Positions 1 through 8,332 of a stretch of 64,000 bases of DNA are shown here, one piece after another (position 1 is the stretch's first letter; each line of letters opens with the position of its first letter). The DNA is from VRUE01 sp963747765 (GTDB lineage: Bacteria; Actinomycetota; Thermoleophilia; Solirubrobacterales; 70-9): assembly GCA_963747765.1 (NCBI GenBank), contig CAVVGH010000006.1:62001-126000 (forward strand), read 5' to 3'. The notes under the pieces were generated by a model. That model saw nothing but the letters and a program-made list of their open reading frames with translations, searched no databases and was not told the origin of the DNA. The translations under genes and the position numbers were made by a program.

Positions 1-383
1 ATCTTCTCCAGCACCAGACCGTCGAATACCGAGACCCGGCGCCAGTCCTCGCGCGACTCGACGTCCGATAGGTGGACCTCGACCGCCGGAACGCCGCCCA
101 CCGCAAGGGCGTCTCCGATCGCCCGGCTGTAGTGAGTCCAGGCGCCGGCATTGACCAACGCCGCATCGGCCAGCTCCGGTACGCGGTGCAGGTACTCGAC
201 GAACTCGCCCTCGGCGTTGGTCTGGAAGAAGATCGCTTCCAACCCCAACTCGCGAGCCCAACCCTTGACCTTGACCTCCAGCTCGCTCAGCGACAGTCCC
301 CCGTAGAGCTCCGAGTCGCGGCGCTCGAGGACATCGAAGTTGACGCCGTGCAGCACGGCGACCCGATTGTGGGCGCTGGTCAT
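1..383 (-). CDS. aroQ: Type II 3-dehydroquinate dehydratase (AroQ), C-terminus cut by window edge
   Basis: Converts 3-dehydroquinate to 3-dehydroshikimate in the cytoplasmic shikimate pathway. About 127 codons are visible; the family is usually near 145 residues, so only a short C-terminal piece is missing. The N-terminal block LHGVNFDVLERRDSELYG holds the family's catalytic tyrosine and lid arginine. FFQTNAEGEF, NAGAWTHYS and EVHLSD follow in the expected order and spacing. Several positions differ from the classical pattern (FD for LN, NAGAW for NPGAY) but the catalytic residues remain. The ATG at 383 overlaps the aroKB stop as ATGA, so translation is probably coupled. It is the last visible gene of the alaS-to-aro run. 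Confidence 0.9.
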   Translation of the reverse strand, partial: MTSAHNRVAVLHGVNFDVLERRDSELYGGLSLSELEVKVKGWARELGLEAIFFQTNAEGEFVEYLHRVPELADAALVNAGAWTHYSRAIGDALAVGGVPAVEVHLSDVESREDWRRVSVFDGLVLEK

Positions 384-1915
384 TCGTAGAGCTCCTTCAC
401 GGCAGCCTCGACCTTAGCCGGAGCGACGATCTGTCCGGTGCGGGGCTTGCCCGGCTCGGAGAGCAGCACGAAGCCGACGCCTGCGGCGGTGCGCTTCTTG
501 TCTCGTTGCAGGGCGTCGAGGACCGCCTCGATCCCGATGCCGGGATCGAGGACAGCGGGCAGCCCATGGCGACGCAGAACCGCCTCGACCTCCTCGCGCA
601 GCCGCGGCGCGTCGGAGAGCCTCAATGCCGCGAGCAGGCCGAGTCCAACCGCCTCGCCGTGGCGGTATCGCGAATAGCCGCTGGCCGCCTCGATCGCGTG
701 CCCGACCGTGTGGCCGAGATTGAGCGTCGCGCGAAGGTCTCGGTCATGCTCGTCGGCGGCAACCACCTCGCACTTATGGCGCGCACAGGCGAAGACGACG
801 TCGTCGAGCGCCCCCGCGTCCAGTGCCTCGATCGACCTGACCCGCTCCCACAGGTCGCCCCCAGCCAGCAGGCCAGTCTTCACCGCCTCCACGAAGCCTG
901 CCGCCAACTCTCCCTGAGAGAGGCTCGCCAGCGCCTCGGTATCGGCCAGCACCGCGACCGGCTGGTGATAGGCGCCCGCATAGTTCTTGCCCTCCGGCAG
1001 GTCCACACCGGTCTTCCCACCATAGGCCGAGTCGACCTGGGCGACCAGCGAGGTCGGGACCTGAACGAACGGCACGCCCCGCTGGTAGGTGTGGGCGCAG
1101 AACCCGGCCAGATCGCCGACCACGCCACCACCGAGCGCCACGACGTGATCTTCGCGGGTCATCCCACCCCGGGCCAGCTCCTGCAGCAGCCGCTCGGCTT
1201 CGGACAGCGTCTTCGCTCCCTCGCCGGCCGGAACCTCGACACACAGCTCGAGCGGCGCGAGGCGAACGGCATAGAGCGGCCCGACGGTGTGGTCCGTTAT
1301 GCAAAAGCGCCGCCCCTCCAGCGGCCACCAATCGGCTTCCAGAAGGCCGCGACCGACCAGGACCGAATAGCCGCCCGCGACGGTCCCGGCCCACAGCATC
1401 CTCGTCCCGGGGGGCAGCCCCGCCAGCGCCTGGATGGTGGGCAGGGCTCGATGGGCCAGCTCCCGGTCGCCCGCCGGAAGGATGACGTCGGCCAGCTGCT
1501 CGTAGAGCGGCAGGCGCTCCGCGAGCAGGGCATTGAAGGCGGCGCGGTCGCGGGCCAGCGGTCGATCCTCGCTGCCCGCGAGGCGTTGCCATGCGGTATC
1601 GGCATCCACCTCGAGCCAGACGACCGTGTGCCGATCGAGTGCCAGCCGTACTCGCTCCGCAAGGATCGCGCCACCACCGAGCGCGATCGCTCCGCCGTCG
1701 GCCCCCTCGAGCAGTGTCCCGGCCACCTCTGCCTCGCGGTCCCGGAACGCCTCCTCCCCATCGCGATCGAAGGCCGCGGCGATCGAGATCCCCAACTCGC
1801 GCTCGATCAGCTCATCGACGTCGGTCGTCGCGAGGCCGACCTCTCGCGCAGCCGCAAGGGCCGTCGACTTGCCGGCGCCCATGAACCCGATGAAGACAAT
1901 CGCCGGCCGGCTCAC
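380..1915 (-). CDS. aroKB: Bifunctional shikimate kinase / 3-dehydroquinate synthase (AroKB fusion)
   Basis: A fusion of two shikimate-pathway enzymes in one polypeptide of about 511 residues. The first ~165 residues are shikimate kinase: P-loop GFMGAGKST near residues 10-18, the shikimate-binding TDVDEL segment and the GGGAIL loop. The rest is 3-dehydroquinate synthase (NAD and metal dependent), with EGAKTLSEAE, ALGGGVVGDLAGF, TSLVAQVDSAYGGKTG and the metal-binding NLGHTVGHAIE. A GTG at 1915 is chosen because it lies four bases after the aroC stop, has a GGGGG purine run just upstream and sits right before the P-loop strand. The frame is open to 1990, which would run far into aroC. The gene overlaps aroQ by four bases. 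Such fusions are known in some actinobacterial and thermophile lineages. Confidence 0.93.
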   Translation of the reverse strand: MSRPAIVFIGFMGAGKSTALAAAREVGLATTDVDELIERELGISIAAAFDRDGEEAFRDREAEVAGTLLEGADGGAIALGGGAILAERVRLALDRHTVVWLEVDADTAWQRLAGSEDRPLARDRAAFNALLAERLPLYEQLADVILPAGDRELAHRALPTIQALAGLPPGTRMLWAGTVAGGYSVLVGRGLLEADWWPLEGRRFCITDHTVGPLYAVRLAPLELCVEVPAGEGAKTLSEAERLLQELARGGMTREDHVVALGGGVVGDLAGFCAHTYQRGVPFVQVPTSLVAQVDSAYGGKTGVDLPEGKNYAGAYHQPVAVLADTEALASLSQGELAAGFVEAVKTGLLAGGDLWERVRSIEALDAGALDDVVFACARHKCEVVAADEHDRDLRATLNLGHTVGHAIEAASGYSRYRHGEAVGLGLLAALRLSDAPRLREEVEAVLRRHGLPAVLDPGIGIEAVLDALQRDKKRTAAGVGFVLLSEPGKPRTGQIVAPAKVEAAVKELYE

Positions 1916-1919
1916 CGGC

Positions 1920-3086
1920 TCACCCCCGCCAGTCGATGCGCTTCTTGTAGGCAGCGAGGGCGGCGAGCACGTCATCGATGTGATCGCCACCGAACTTCTC
2001 GCGGTAGCAGCGGACCAGCGTCAGGCAGACCATCGCCTCGGCGACGACGGCGGCCGCCGGCACCACTGTCGAGTCCGTCCGCTCGCGCAGGGCCTCGGCC
2101 GGTTCCCTGGTCTCGGTGTTGACCGAGCGAAGCGGCTTGGTCAGGGTCGAGATCGGCTTGATCGCAGCCCGAACGGAAAGTGGCATGCCGTTCGTCATCC
2201 CACCCTCCAGCCCCCCGGCGTGGTTCGTCTCACGGTAGTAGCCGCGCTCCTCAGACCAGAAGATCTCGTCGTGAGCGTCCGAGCCAGGGCGTCCGGCGAC
2301 GTCCCACGCCTGGCCGATCGCCACGCCCTTGACAGATTGGATCGAGGCAACCGCGCCGGCGAGACGACCGTCGAGTCGCTCCTCCCCGGAGACGTGCGAG
2401 CCGAGGCCCGGCACGAGGCCGAACGCCCGCACCTCGAAGACTCCACCGAGGCTCTCGTTTTCCTTTCGCAGCCTGTTGATCTCCTCCACCATCGCGTCGC
2501 TTGCCTTGGAGTCCAGGCAGCGCACGGGGTCCTCGTCAACCGCCTCGAAGTCCTCCGGCCCCAGCTCGGACCGCTCGGGTGCCGTGACCGAGGCGATCTG
2601 GGTCACATGGCTGTGGACGCTGACGCCAAGCGCGGCAAGGAACGATCGGGCGATCGAGCCGGCCGCCACCCGCGCCGCCGTCTCGCGGGCGCTGGCGCGC
2701 TCGAGCACGTTGCGAATGTCAGCGTGGCCGTACTTCTGAGCACCGACGAGATCGGCGTGGCCGGGACGCGGCAGGTGAACCTCCTCCACCGCGGCGTCGA
2801 CCGGCCAGGGATTCATCCGCTCTTCCCAGTTGGCGTAGTCGCGGTTGGCGACCAGCACCGCGATCGGACTGCCCAGCGTGCGTCCATGGCGCACTCCCGA
2901 GCGAATCTCGACCGAATCCGACTCGATCTGCATCCGCCCGCCGCGCCCGTGGCCAAGCTGGCGACGGGCCATGTCGCGGTCGAGGGCCTCTCGGTCGAGG
3001 GCCAATCCCGCCGGCATCCCCGCGACAATCGCCGTCAGTCCGGGGCCGTGGGACTCACCGGCGGTAATGAAGCTGAAGCTGCTCAT
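1920..3086 (-). CDS. aroC: Chorismate synthase
   Basis: Last common step of the shikimate pathway: EPSP to chorismate, using reduced FMN. 388 residues, normal for the family. The N-terminus FSFITAGESHGPGL is the typical first motif. LPRPGHADL, RASARETAARVAAG and the late RTDSTVVPAAAVVAEAM segment follow. The ATG at 3086 begins this motif directly; the frame is open upstream to 3371 but that stretch is low-quality sequence overlapping aroE. It lies between aroE (79 bp upstream) and aroKB (stop and GTG start nearly touching) and is probably co-transcribed with both. Confidence 0.95.
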   Translation of the reverse strand: MSSFSFITAGESHGPGLTAIVAGMPAGLALDREALDRDMARRQLGHGRGGRMQIESDSVEIRSGVRHGRTLGSPIAVLVANRDYANWEERMNPWPVDAAVEEVHLPRPGHADLVGAQKYGHADIRNVLERASARETAARVAAGSIARSFLAALGVSVHSHVTQIASVTAPERSELGPEDFEAVDEDPVRCLDSKASDAMVEEINRLRKENESLGGVFEVRAFGLVPGLGSHVSGEERLDGRLAGAVASIQSVKGVAIGQAWDVAGRPGSDAHDEIFWSEERGYYRETNHAGGLEGGMTNGMPLSVRAAIKPISTLTKPLRSVNTETREPAEALRERTDSTVVPAAAVVAEAMVCLTLVRCYREKFGGDHIDDVLAALAAYKKRIDWRG

Positions 3087-3165
3087 GGGCGCAAGGCTAT
3101 AGGCGAGCGATACCGTAGTCGCCCCCGGCGCCCTCTGTCCACCCGGATGGGCCCATTCCCGTCGC

Positions 3166-3957
3166 TCAGCCGCGCGCCGCCGCGCGCATCGCGTCGAGCG
3201 GAGCTTCGCGGCTGGTCCAGATTTCCAGCGAGAGAGCGCCCTGGCGGACCAGGACCTCGATCCCATCCACAACCGTCGCCCCGCGCCCCTCGGCGGCCAG
3301 CAGAAGCTGGCTTCCCCCGCTCCCGTAGACAAGGTCAACGACCGTCTGACCCGGCGCAAAGCCCTCTGCACGGAGGGGAAGCTCGGCGAGGGCGTCCTCC
3401 CCTCCCATCCCCACCGACGTGGAGTTGACGATCAGCCGATAGGCGCCGGCGTCGGGGGCCTTCACCGGCGCCCCACCGATCTCCTCGCAGAGGTTGCGTG
3501 AGCGCAGCTCGGTGCGGTTCCAGACGTCCACCTCGGTACCCTCGCGGACGAGCGCCCAGACAACCGCCCGCGCGGCGCCGCCGGCGCCCAGCACCAGGGC
3601 GCGCTCGCCGCGCGGCGATCCAGGCAGTGCCCGCAGAAGCCCTTGGGCATCGGTGTTGTCTGCGTGGATCTCGCCATCCACGAAGCTCAGCGTGTTTGCC
3701 GCACCGATCTCGCGGGCGGTCTCGGATAGAGAGTCGGCAAGGACCAGCGCGGCGCCCTTGTGGGGAACGGTGACGTTGACCCCCACAAAACCCTGCTCCG
3801 GCATCGCCCGCACGCGTTCCTCCAACTCGTCCGGAGGGACGTCGATCGCCTCGTAGCTCCACTCTCCCGCCAGCCCCAGCTCGGCCAGTGCAGCGCTTTG
3901 CATCGCGGGCGAGCGCGAGTGCGCCACCGGATGGCCGAGGACGGCGAGCCGCGGCAT
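3166..3957 (-). CDS. aroE: Shikimate dehydrogenase (NADP+)
   Basis: Reduces 3-dehydroshikimate to shikimate. 263 residues, usual size. N-terminal substrate domain with GHPVAHSRSPAMQSAAL (the SRSP shikimate-binding motif), then VNVTVPHKGAAL with the catalytic lysine and GAANTL and DNTDAQGLL. The Rossmann loop is VLGAGGAARAVVWAL, followed by the NRT motif typical of NADP-dependent AroE. The ATG at 3957 overlaps the mltG stop (ATGA). A 79 bp gap separates it from aroC, with no clear terminator in it. Confidence 0.95.
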   Translation of the reverse strand: MPRLAVLGHPVAHSRSPAMQSAALAELGLAGEWSYEAIDVPPDELEERVRAMPEQGFVGVNVTVPHKGAALVLADSLSETAREIGAANTLSFVDGEIHADNTDAQGLLRALPGSPRGERALVLGAGGAARAVVWALVREGTEVDVWNRTELRSRNLCEEIGGAPVKAPDAGAYRLIVNSTSVGMGGEDALAELPLRAEGFAPGQTVVDLVYGSGGSQLLLAAEGRGATVVDGIEVLVRQGALSLEIWTSREAPLDAMRAAARG

Positions 3958-5177
3958 CAGCCGCAGCTCTCCGGCGAGCGGCCGCCGGCTGCGTCGCGAG
4001 CGCGGTTATAGCGGGCGACATCCGCCTGGAACTGGGCGTAACTCGAGGAGAAGGCGTGCTTCCCGCAGGTTCCCGGCTTCACCACGTAATAGAGGTAGTC
4101 GACCTTCGCAGGATGCGCGGCAGCTTCGATCGAGGCGAGGCCGGGGCTGTCGATCGGCCCCGGAGGGAGGCCAGCGTTGAGCCGGGTGTTGTAGGGCGAG
4201 TCGACCGCGAGCTGCGATTCGGTCAACGGCTCGCTGTAGTTGCCGGTCGCGAAGCGGATCGTCGCATCGATGCCGAGCGGTATCCCTTCGTGCAGGCGGT
4301 TGTAGATGACCGCGGCGATCAGGGGACGCTCGCTGTCCAGCTGGGCCTCGCGCTCGACCATCGATGCAATCGTCAGCACGTCGTAGGTGGTGAGGTTCTT
4401 GGAGCGCGCGTAGCGCATGTCGACGTGCCTGATCCGCTGTTTGAAGTCCTGCAGCTGCAGCTGGACCAGATCGGCGGCCGGGGCACCCGCCTTCAACTCG
4501 AAGGTGTCCGGGAAGAGGAATCCCTCCAGGTTCCTGGCTCCCCTGCCGCCGTAGCGGGCGGGGCTTAGGTACTTCGAGCGCACGCTCGCCTTCAGGTAGC
4601 TGCCCTCGAGGCCCACTTCGCGTGCGATGCGCGCGCCCTGGGGTCGGCTGTCGCCCTCGGGAATCGTCAGCGTGGTGGTCTTCTTCGCACGCACCGTCGA
4701 GAGGGCGTCGATGGCCGCCCCGTAGCTCATGCCATGAGCAAGCACGTAACGGCCCGGGTAGAGGTCCGCGCGCTTGCCGGCCAGCGTGACCCGGAGCTGG
4801 AAGAGGATCGAGCTGGAGACGACGCCCTTGCGGTCGAGCAGGTCGCCGACCTCCGCGACGCTGGCCCCCTTTGGAACGGTGACCGCGACCCTGCCCGAGC
4901 CGTCACCCCCGAACGGTTGCATGAGGACAAAGAGAAACCAGATGACGACAATCGCCGCCAGCGCCGCGACGATCCACCCGGGATGGCGCCTGGCGGCGAC
5001 AAGCGCGGCTGTGCGGCGCCGGGGCCGCGGCGGGTCGGGCGGCGCGGACGGCGGCGCTGTATTGCCGTCCTCCTGACGGCGGCGCTCTTCGCGCTCGCGC
5101 CAGCGCCGTTCGCGCTCCGCGGCGACCGGATCGTCGGACTCGGCGAAGGGTTCGCCCTCGAGCCACTCGTCACTCAT
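3957..5177 (-). CDS. mltG: Endolytic murein transglycosylase MltG (YceG-like)
   Basis: Cleaves nascent peptidoglycan glycan strands at the outer face of the membrane. 406 residues: an acidic/basic cytosolic N-terminus of about 75 residues, one membrane helix (WIVAALAAIVVIWFLFVLM), a LysM-like segment starting VPKGASVAEVGDLLD, then the YceG catalytic domain. The family hallmarks EGFLFPDTFEL, ASMVEREAQ (catalytic glutamate), GIPLGIDATIRFA and YNTRLNAGLPPGPIDSPG are all present. It overlaps ruvX by eight bases and aroE by four. The alaS-ruvX-mltG-aroE order is common in Gram-positive-type genomes and supports the call. Confidence 0.94.
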   Translation of the reverse strand: MSDEWLEGEPFAESDDPVAAERERRWREREERRRQEDGNTAPPSAPPDPPRPRRRTAALVAARRHPGWIVAALAAIVVIWFLFVLMQPFGGDGSGRVAVTVPKGASVAEVGDLLDRKGVVSSSILFQLRVTLAGKRADLYPGRYVLAHGMSYGAAIDALSTVRAKKTTTLTIPEGDSRPQGARIAREVGLEGSYLKASVRSKYLSPARYGGRGARNLEGFLFPDTFELKAGAPAADLVQLQLQDFKQRIRHVDMRYARSKNLTTYDVLTIASMVEREAQLDSERPLIAAVIYNRLHEGIPLGIDATIRFATGNYSEPLTESQLAVDSPYNTRLNAGLPPGPIDSPGLASIEAAAHPAKVDYLYYVVKPGTCGKHAFSSSYAQFQADVARYNRARDAAGGRSPESCG

Positions 5178-5580
5178 TGTCGGGCTCGCTGCTTTCCAGC
5201 GCGGCCAGACCGGCCAGATATCCCTGGAGGAGGTGCGCCGCAGCCAGCGAGTCGGGGGCGGCCGTTGCCCCTTCGCGACGGCTCGCTTCGGCCATTCGCG
5301 TGGTCAGCCTCTCGTCGTAGGTCTCCACCGGTATGTCGAGCATCGCTTCCAGTTCGCCGCAGAAGGTGCGAGTCAGGGCGGCCTGGGCCCCCTCCACGCC
5401 GCTCAGGTGAAGAGGCAGGCCCACGACGACGCGCTCCACCTCGTACTTGGCCACCAGCTCGGTGACCGATCGTGGCTCCGGAGGCTCGATCACCGGAAGC
5501 GGTGTGGCGAGCGTTCCGCTCGGGTCGGATATGGCACAGCCGATCCGGGCGATCCCGTAATCGAGCGCCAGGACTCTCAT
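5170..5580 (-). CDS. ruvX: RuvX/YqgF, putative pre-16S rRNA nuclease
   Basis: 136-residue RNase H-like fold protein. The family (YqgF/RuvX) trims the 5' end of 16S rRNA and was formerly annotated as a Holliday junction resolvase. The N-terminus LALDYGIARIGCAISD carries the first catalytic aspartate; VVVGLPLHLSG and YDERLTT (second acidic residue) follow, and a C-terminal helix with D-S-AA-LLQGYL completes the fold. The start overlaps the alaS stop as ATGA. Confidence 0.92.
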   Translation of the reverse strand: MRVLALDYGIARIGCAISDPSGTLATPLPVIEPPEPRSVTELVAKYEVERVVVGLPLHLSGVEGAQAALTRTFCGELEAMLDIPVETYDERLTTRMAEASRREGATAAPDSLAAAHLLQGYLAGLAALESSEPDNE

Positions 5581-8207
5581 TCAGAAGCGCTCTGCTCGAT
5601 CGTCCGCCGCGCCACCTCAAGTGCCTCCGCCAGCTTCGACGGGTCCCGGCCCCCTGCCTGTGCCATGTCGTCGCGCCCTCCCCCGCCACCACCGACGATC
5701 GGTGCCGCATCGCGCACGATGGCCGCCGCGGAGAGCCCGCGCTCCACCCCGGCCTTGGAGACCAGCGCAACGAGCCCGACCCTTGCGCCGTCGGCGCCAC
5801 CCAGAACCACCGCCGACTCACCGCCGAGCTTCGACTGGATTCGACTGGCGAGATCGAGCAGCAGCTTTTGCTCCGCCACTGGTGCCTCTGAGGCCACCAG
5901 CTTCACCCCATCCACGTCGACCGCACCGGCGACCAGGCGGTCCGCTTCCTCGCCCAGCTGCTGCTTCTCGGCCTGCTTGGCGCCCCGCCCCGCCTCGCGC
6001 AGCTGCTCGGCCGCGCGGCGGGCGCCCGTCACCGGGTCCTGCGGGGTACCGAGCACCTCGCCGATCTCGCGCAGGCGCTCCTCACGCGCCCGGAACCAAT
6101 CGATCGCCGCCGGCCCGGTGAGCGCCTCGATCCGGCGCACGTTCGCGGCGCTGGAGCCCTCCGAGGCGATCTTGAAGATGCCTATCTCGGCGGTGTTGGC
6201 GACGTGCGTTCCACCGCACAACTCGCGCGAGACCCCGTCGACCTCGACGACGCGAACCCACTCCCCGTATTTCTCGCCAAACAGTGCCATCGCCCCGAGC
6301 CTCTCCGCCTCGGCGCGGTCCATCTCCAGCCAGCGCACCGGGCGACTCGCCTTGACCCACTCGTTGACGCGATCCTCGATGGCGCGCAGATCGTCGCGCT
6401 CGAGCGCCTGTCCATGCGTGAAGTCGAACCGCAGCTTGTCGGGCCGCACCGCCGAACCGGCCTGCCGGACATGAGTGCCAAGTCGCTCTCGCAGCGCGGC
6501 GTGCAGCAGATGGGTGGCGGTGTGGTTGCGCATCGTGGCGTGGCGCGCCTCGTGGTCGACCACCGCCTCAACGGCGACCCCAGCGTCAATCGAGGACGCC
6601 ACCCGGACCTCGATCACCTGGTCCTCGCCAACTCGGTAGACGTCAACCACCTCGGCCTCCTGCCCGTCCCACCGCAGGAGGCCCGAGTCGGCGATCTGAC
6701 CGCCGCCCTCCGCGTAGAACGGGCTCTCCTCCAGCTTGACCAGCGCCCCTCCGTCGTCGGCTGCGACAGCCGCAAGGCCGGTCGTCGTGCGCAGCGTCTC
6801 GTAGCCGACGAAGCGGGCGGGCGGCGCCTCCGCCGCGAAGGCGATCACCCTCTGGTGGCGATCCTCCGAGCCGTGCGCGGTCGCCGCCCCGACCCGGGCC
6901 CGCTGGCGCTGCTCCTCCATCAGCTCCTCGAAGCCACCGTCGTCGACCGACAGCCCCCGCTCGGCGAGCAGCTCCTTGGTCAGGTCGTAGGGAAATCCGT
7001 ATGTGTCGTGGAGCTTGAAGGCCTCGCTCGCGTCGATCCACGAGGTGTCCGATTCGCGCGCCTCCGCGACGAGCCGCTCCAGCAGCTCGGTTCCCCGCTC
7101 CAGGGTGCGACCGAAGCTCTCCTCCTCGTCCCCGACCCAGCGAGCGATGGTCTCTCGCTCGGCGTGGAGCTCCGGGTAGGCCTCGCCCATCATCTCGATC
7201 GCCCGCTCGGCGAAGCGACCCAGCCAGGGGGCCTCCAGTCCCAGCGTGCGACCCTGCTGGATCGCACGCCGCATGATGCGCCGCAGGATGTAGCCGCGGT
7301 CCTCATTGGAGGGGACGACGCCGTCGGCGATCAGGAAGGCAGCGCCGCGCGAGTGGTCGGCGACGATGCGCATCGCGCGAGTCACCGCCCCTCCCTCGCC
7401 GTAGGAGTGCCCGGAGAGCTGCTCGGCGAGGTCCACCAGGGGGCGCAACAGGTCCGTCTCGAAGACCGAGGGGACGTCCTGCAGGATCGCCGCCATCCGG
7501 TCCAGCCCCATGCCGGTATCGATGTTGCGCATCGGAAGCTCGGTGAGCACGCCGCCGTCGCTCAGGTCGTAGGTCATGAAGACGTGGTTCCAAAACTCCA
7601 GGAAGCGGTCCGTGTCGTCACCGGGGCGCTCGCCGGGAGCGCCGTAGGCCTCGCCCCGGTCCAGGTAGAGCTCCGAGCAGGGCCCGCACGGGCCGGTCGG
7701 GCCGGCCTGCCAGAAGTTGTCCTCGCGGCCAAGCAGGACGATCCGCTCCTCGGGCATCCCCTGCGCCTTCCAGAGCTCGATTGCCTCAGTGTCCGGGCCG
7801 AGGCCCAGATCCTCGTCCCCGCCGAACACCGTCGCCCAGATCCGCGCCGAGTCCATGCCGAAACCCTCGGTCGAGAGCTCCCAGCCCCAGGCGATCGACT
7901 CCTCCTTGAAGTAGTCGCCGAAGCTCCAGTTGCCGAGCATCTCGAAGAAGGTGAGGTGGCGAGCGGTGTTGCCGACCTCCTCGACGTCAGTGGTGCGAAA
8001 GCACTTCTGCACGTCGGCCAGGCGTGGCGCGGGAGGGCGCTCCCGGCCGAGGAAGTAAGGCTTGAAGGGCTGCATGCCCGCCGTGGTGAGCAGGACGCTT
8101 GGATCGTGCACGGAGGGAACCAGCGAAGCCGAGGGCACGATCTTGTGCCCTCGCTCTTCGAAGAACGAGAGATAGGTGTCGCGGATCTCGCTGGCCTTCA
8201 CAGCCAT
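5577..8207 (-). CDS. alaS: Alanyl-tRNA synthetase
   Basis: Charges tRNA-Ala. 876 residues, full length. The class II catalytic core starts at SEIRDTYLSFFEERGH, with the motif 2 region FEMLGNWSFGDYF. The editing domain has its zinc-site motifs HTATHLLHAAL and CGGTHVANT. The C-terminal DHHA1/C-Ala domain ends in GGGGGGRDDMAQAGG. The ATG at 8207 (MAVKASEIRD) fits homologous N-termini; the frame stays open to 8360 but that extension would reach into the divergent sigma gene. First gene of the long minus-strand run to aroQ. A 125 bp divergent gap separates it from the sigma factor; I see no T-box-like leader there. Confidence 0.96.
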   Translation of the reverse strand: MAVKASEIRDTYLSFFEERGHKIVPSASLVPSVHDPSVLLTTAGMQPFKPYFLGRERPPAPRLADVQKCFRTTDVEEVGNTARHLTFFEMLGNWSFGDYFKEESIAWGWELSTEGFGMDSARIWATVFGGDEDLGLGPDTEAIELWKAQGMPEERIVLLGREDNFWQAGPTGPCGPCSELYLDRGEAYGAPGERPGDDTDRFLEFWNHVFMTYDLSDGGVLTELPMRNIDTGMGLDRMAAILQDVPSVFETDLLRPLVDLAEQLSGHSYGEGGAVTRAMRIVADHSRGAAFLIADGVVPSNEDRGYILRRIMRRAIQQGRTLGLEAPWLGRFAERAIEMMGEAYPELHAERETIARWVGDEEESFGRTLERGTELLERLVAEARESDTSWIDASEAFKLHDTYGFPYDLTKELLAERGLSVDDGGFEELMEEQRQRARVGAATAHGSEDRHQRVIAFAAEAPPARFVGYETLRTTTGLAAVAADDGGALVKLEESPFYAEGGGQIADSGLLRWDGQEAEVVDVYRVGEDQVIEVRVASSIDAGVAVEAVVDHEARHATMRNHTATHLLHAALRERLGTHVRQAGSAVRPDKLRFDFTHGQALERDDLRAIEDRVNEWVKASRPVRWLEMDRAEAERLGAMALFGEKYGEWVRVVEVDGVSRELCGGTHVANTAEIGIFKIASEGSSAANVRRIEALTGPAAIDWFRAREERLREIGEVLGTPQDPVTGARRAAEQLREAGRGAKQAEKQQLGEEADRLVAGAVDVDGVKLVASEAPVAEQKLLLDLASRIQSKLGGESAVVLGGADGARVGLVALVSKAGVERGLSAAAIVRDAAPIVGGGGGGRDDMAQAGGRDPSKLAEALEVARRTIEQSASE

Positions 8208-8332
8208 GGAGCCTAAGCGACCGCGAGCGGTTTCGGACCGGCGCTGACAGAGGCGGCTCGATCCCGTTGAAGCAGTGATGGAGATAGCCCTAACCTTCAT
8301 TGGATGGCCCCGTATGCCGAAATGGCAACGTG

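Noticed and set aside
6204..8216. 670-codon open frame opposite alaS
   Set aside because: Antisense frame of a recognised synthetase.
8208..8332. T-box or leader regulation of alaS
   Set aside because: No stem I/antiterminator-like structure; actinobacterial T-boxes mainly control ileS.
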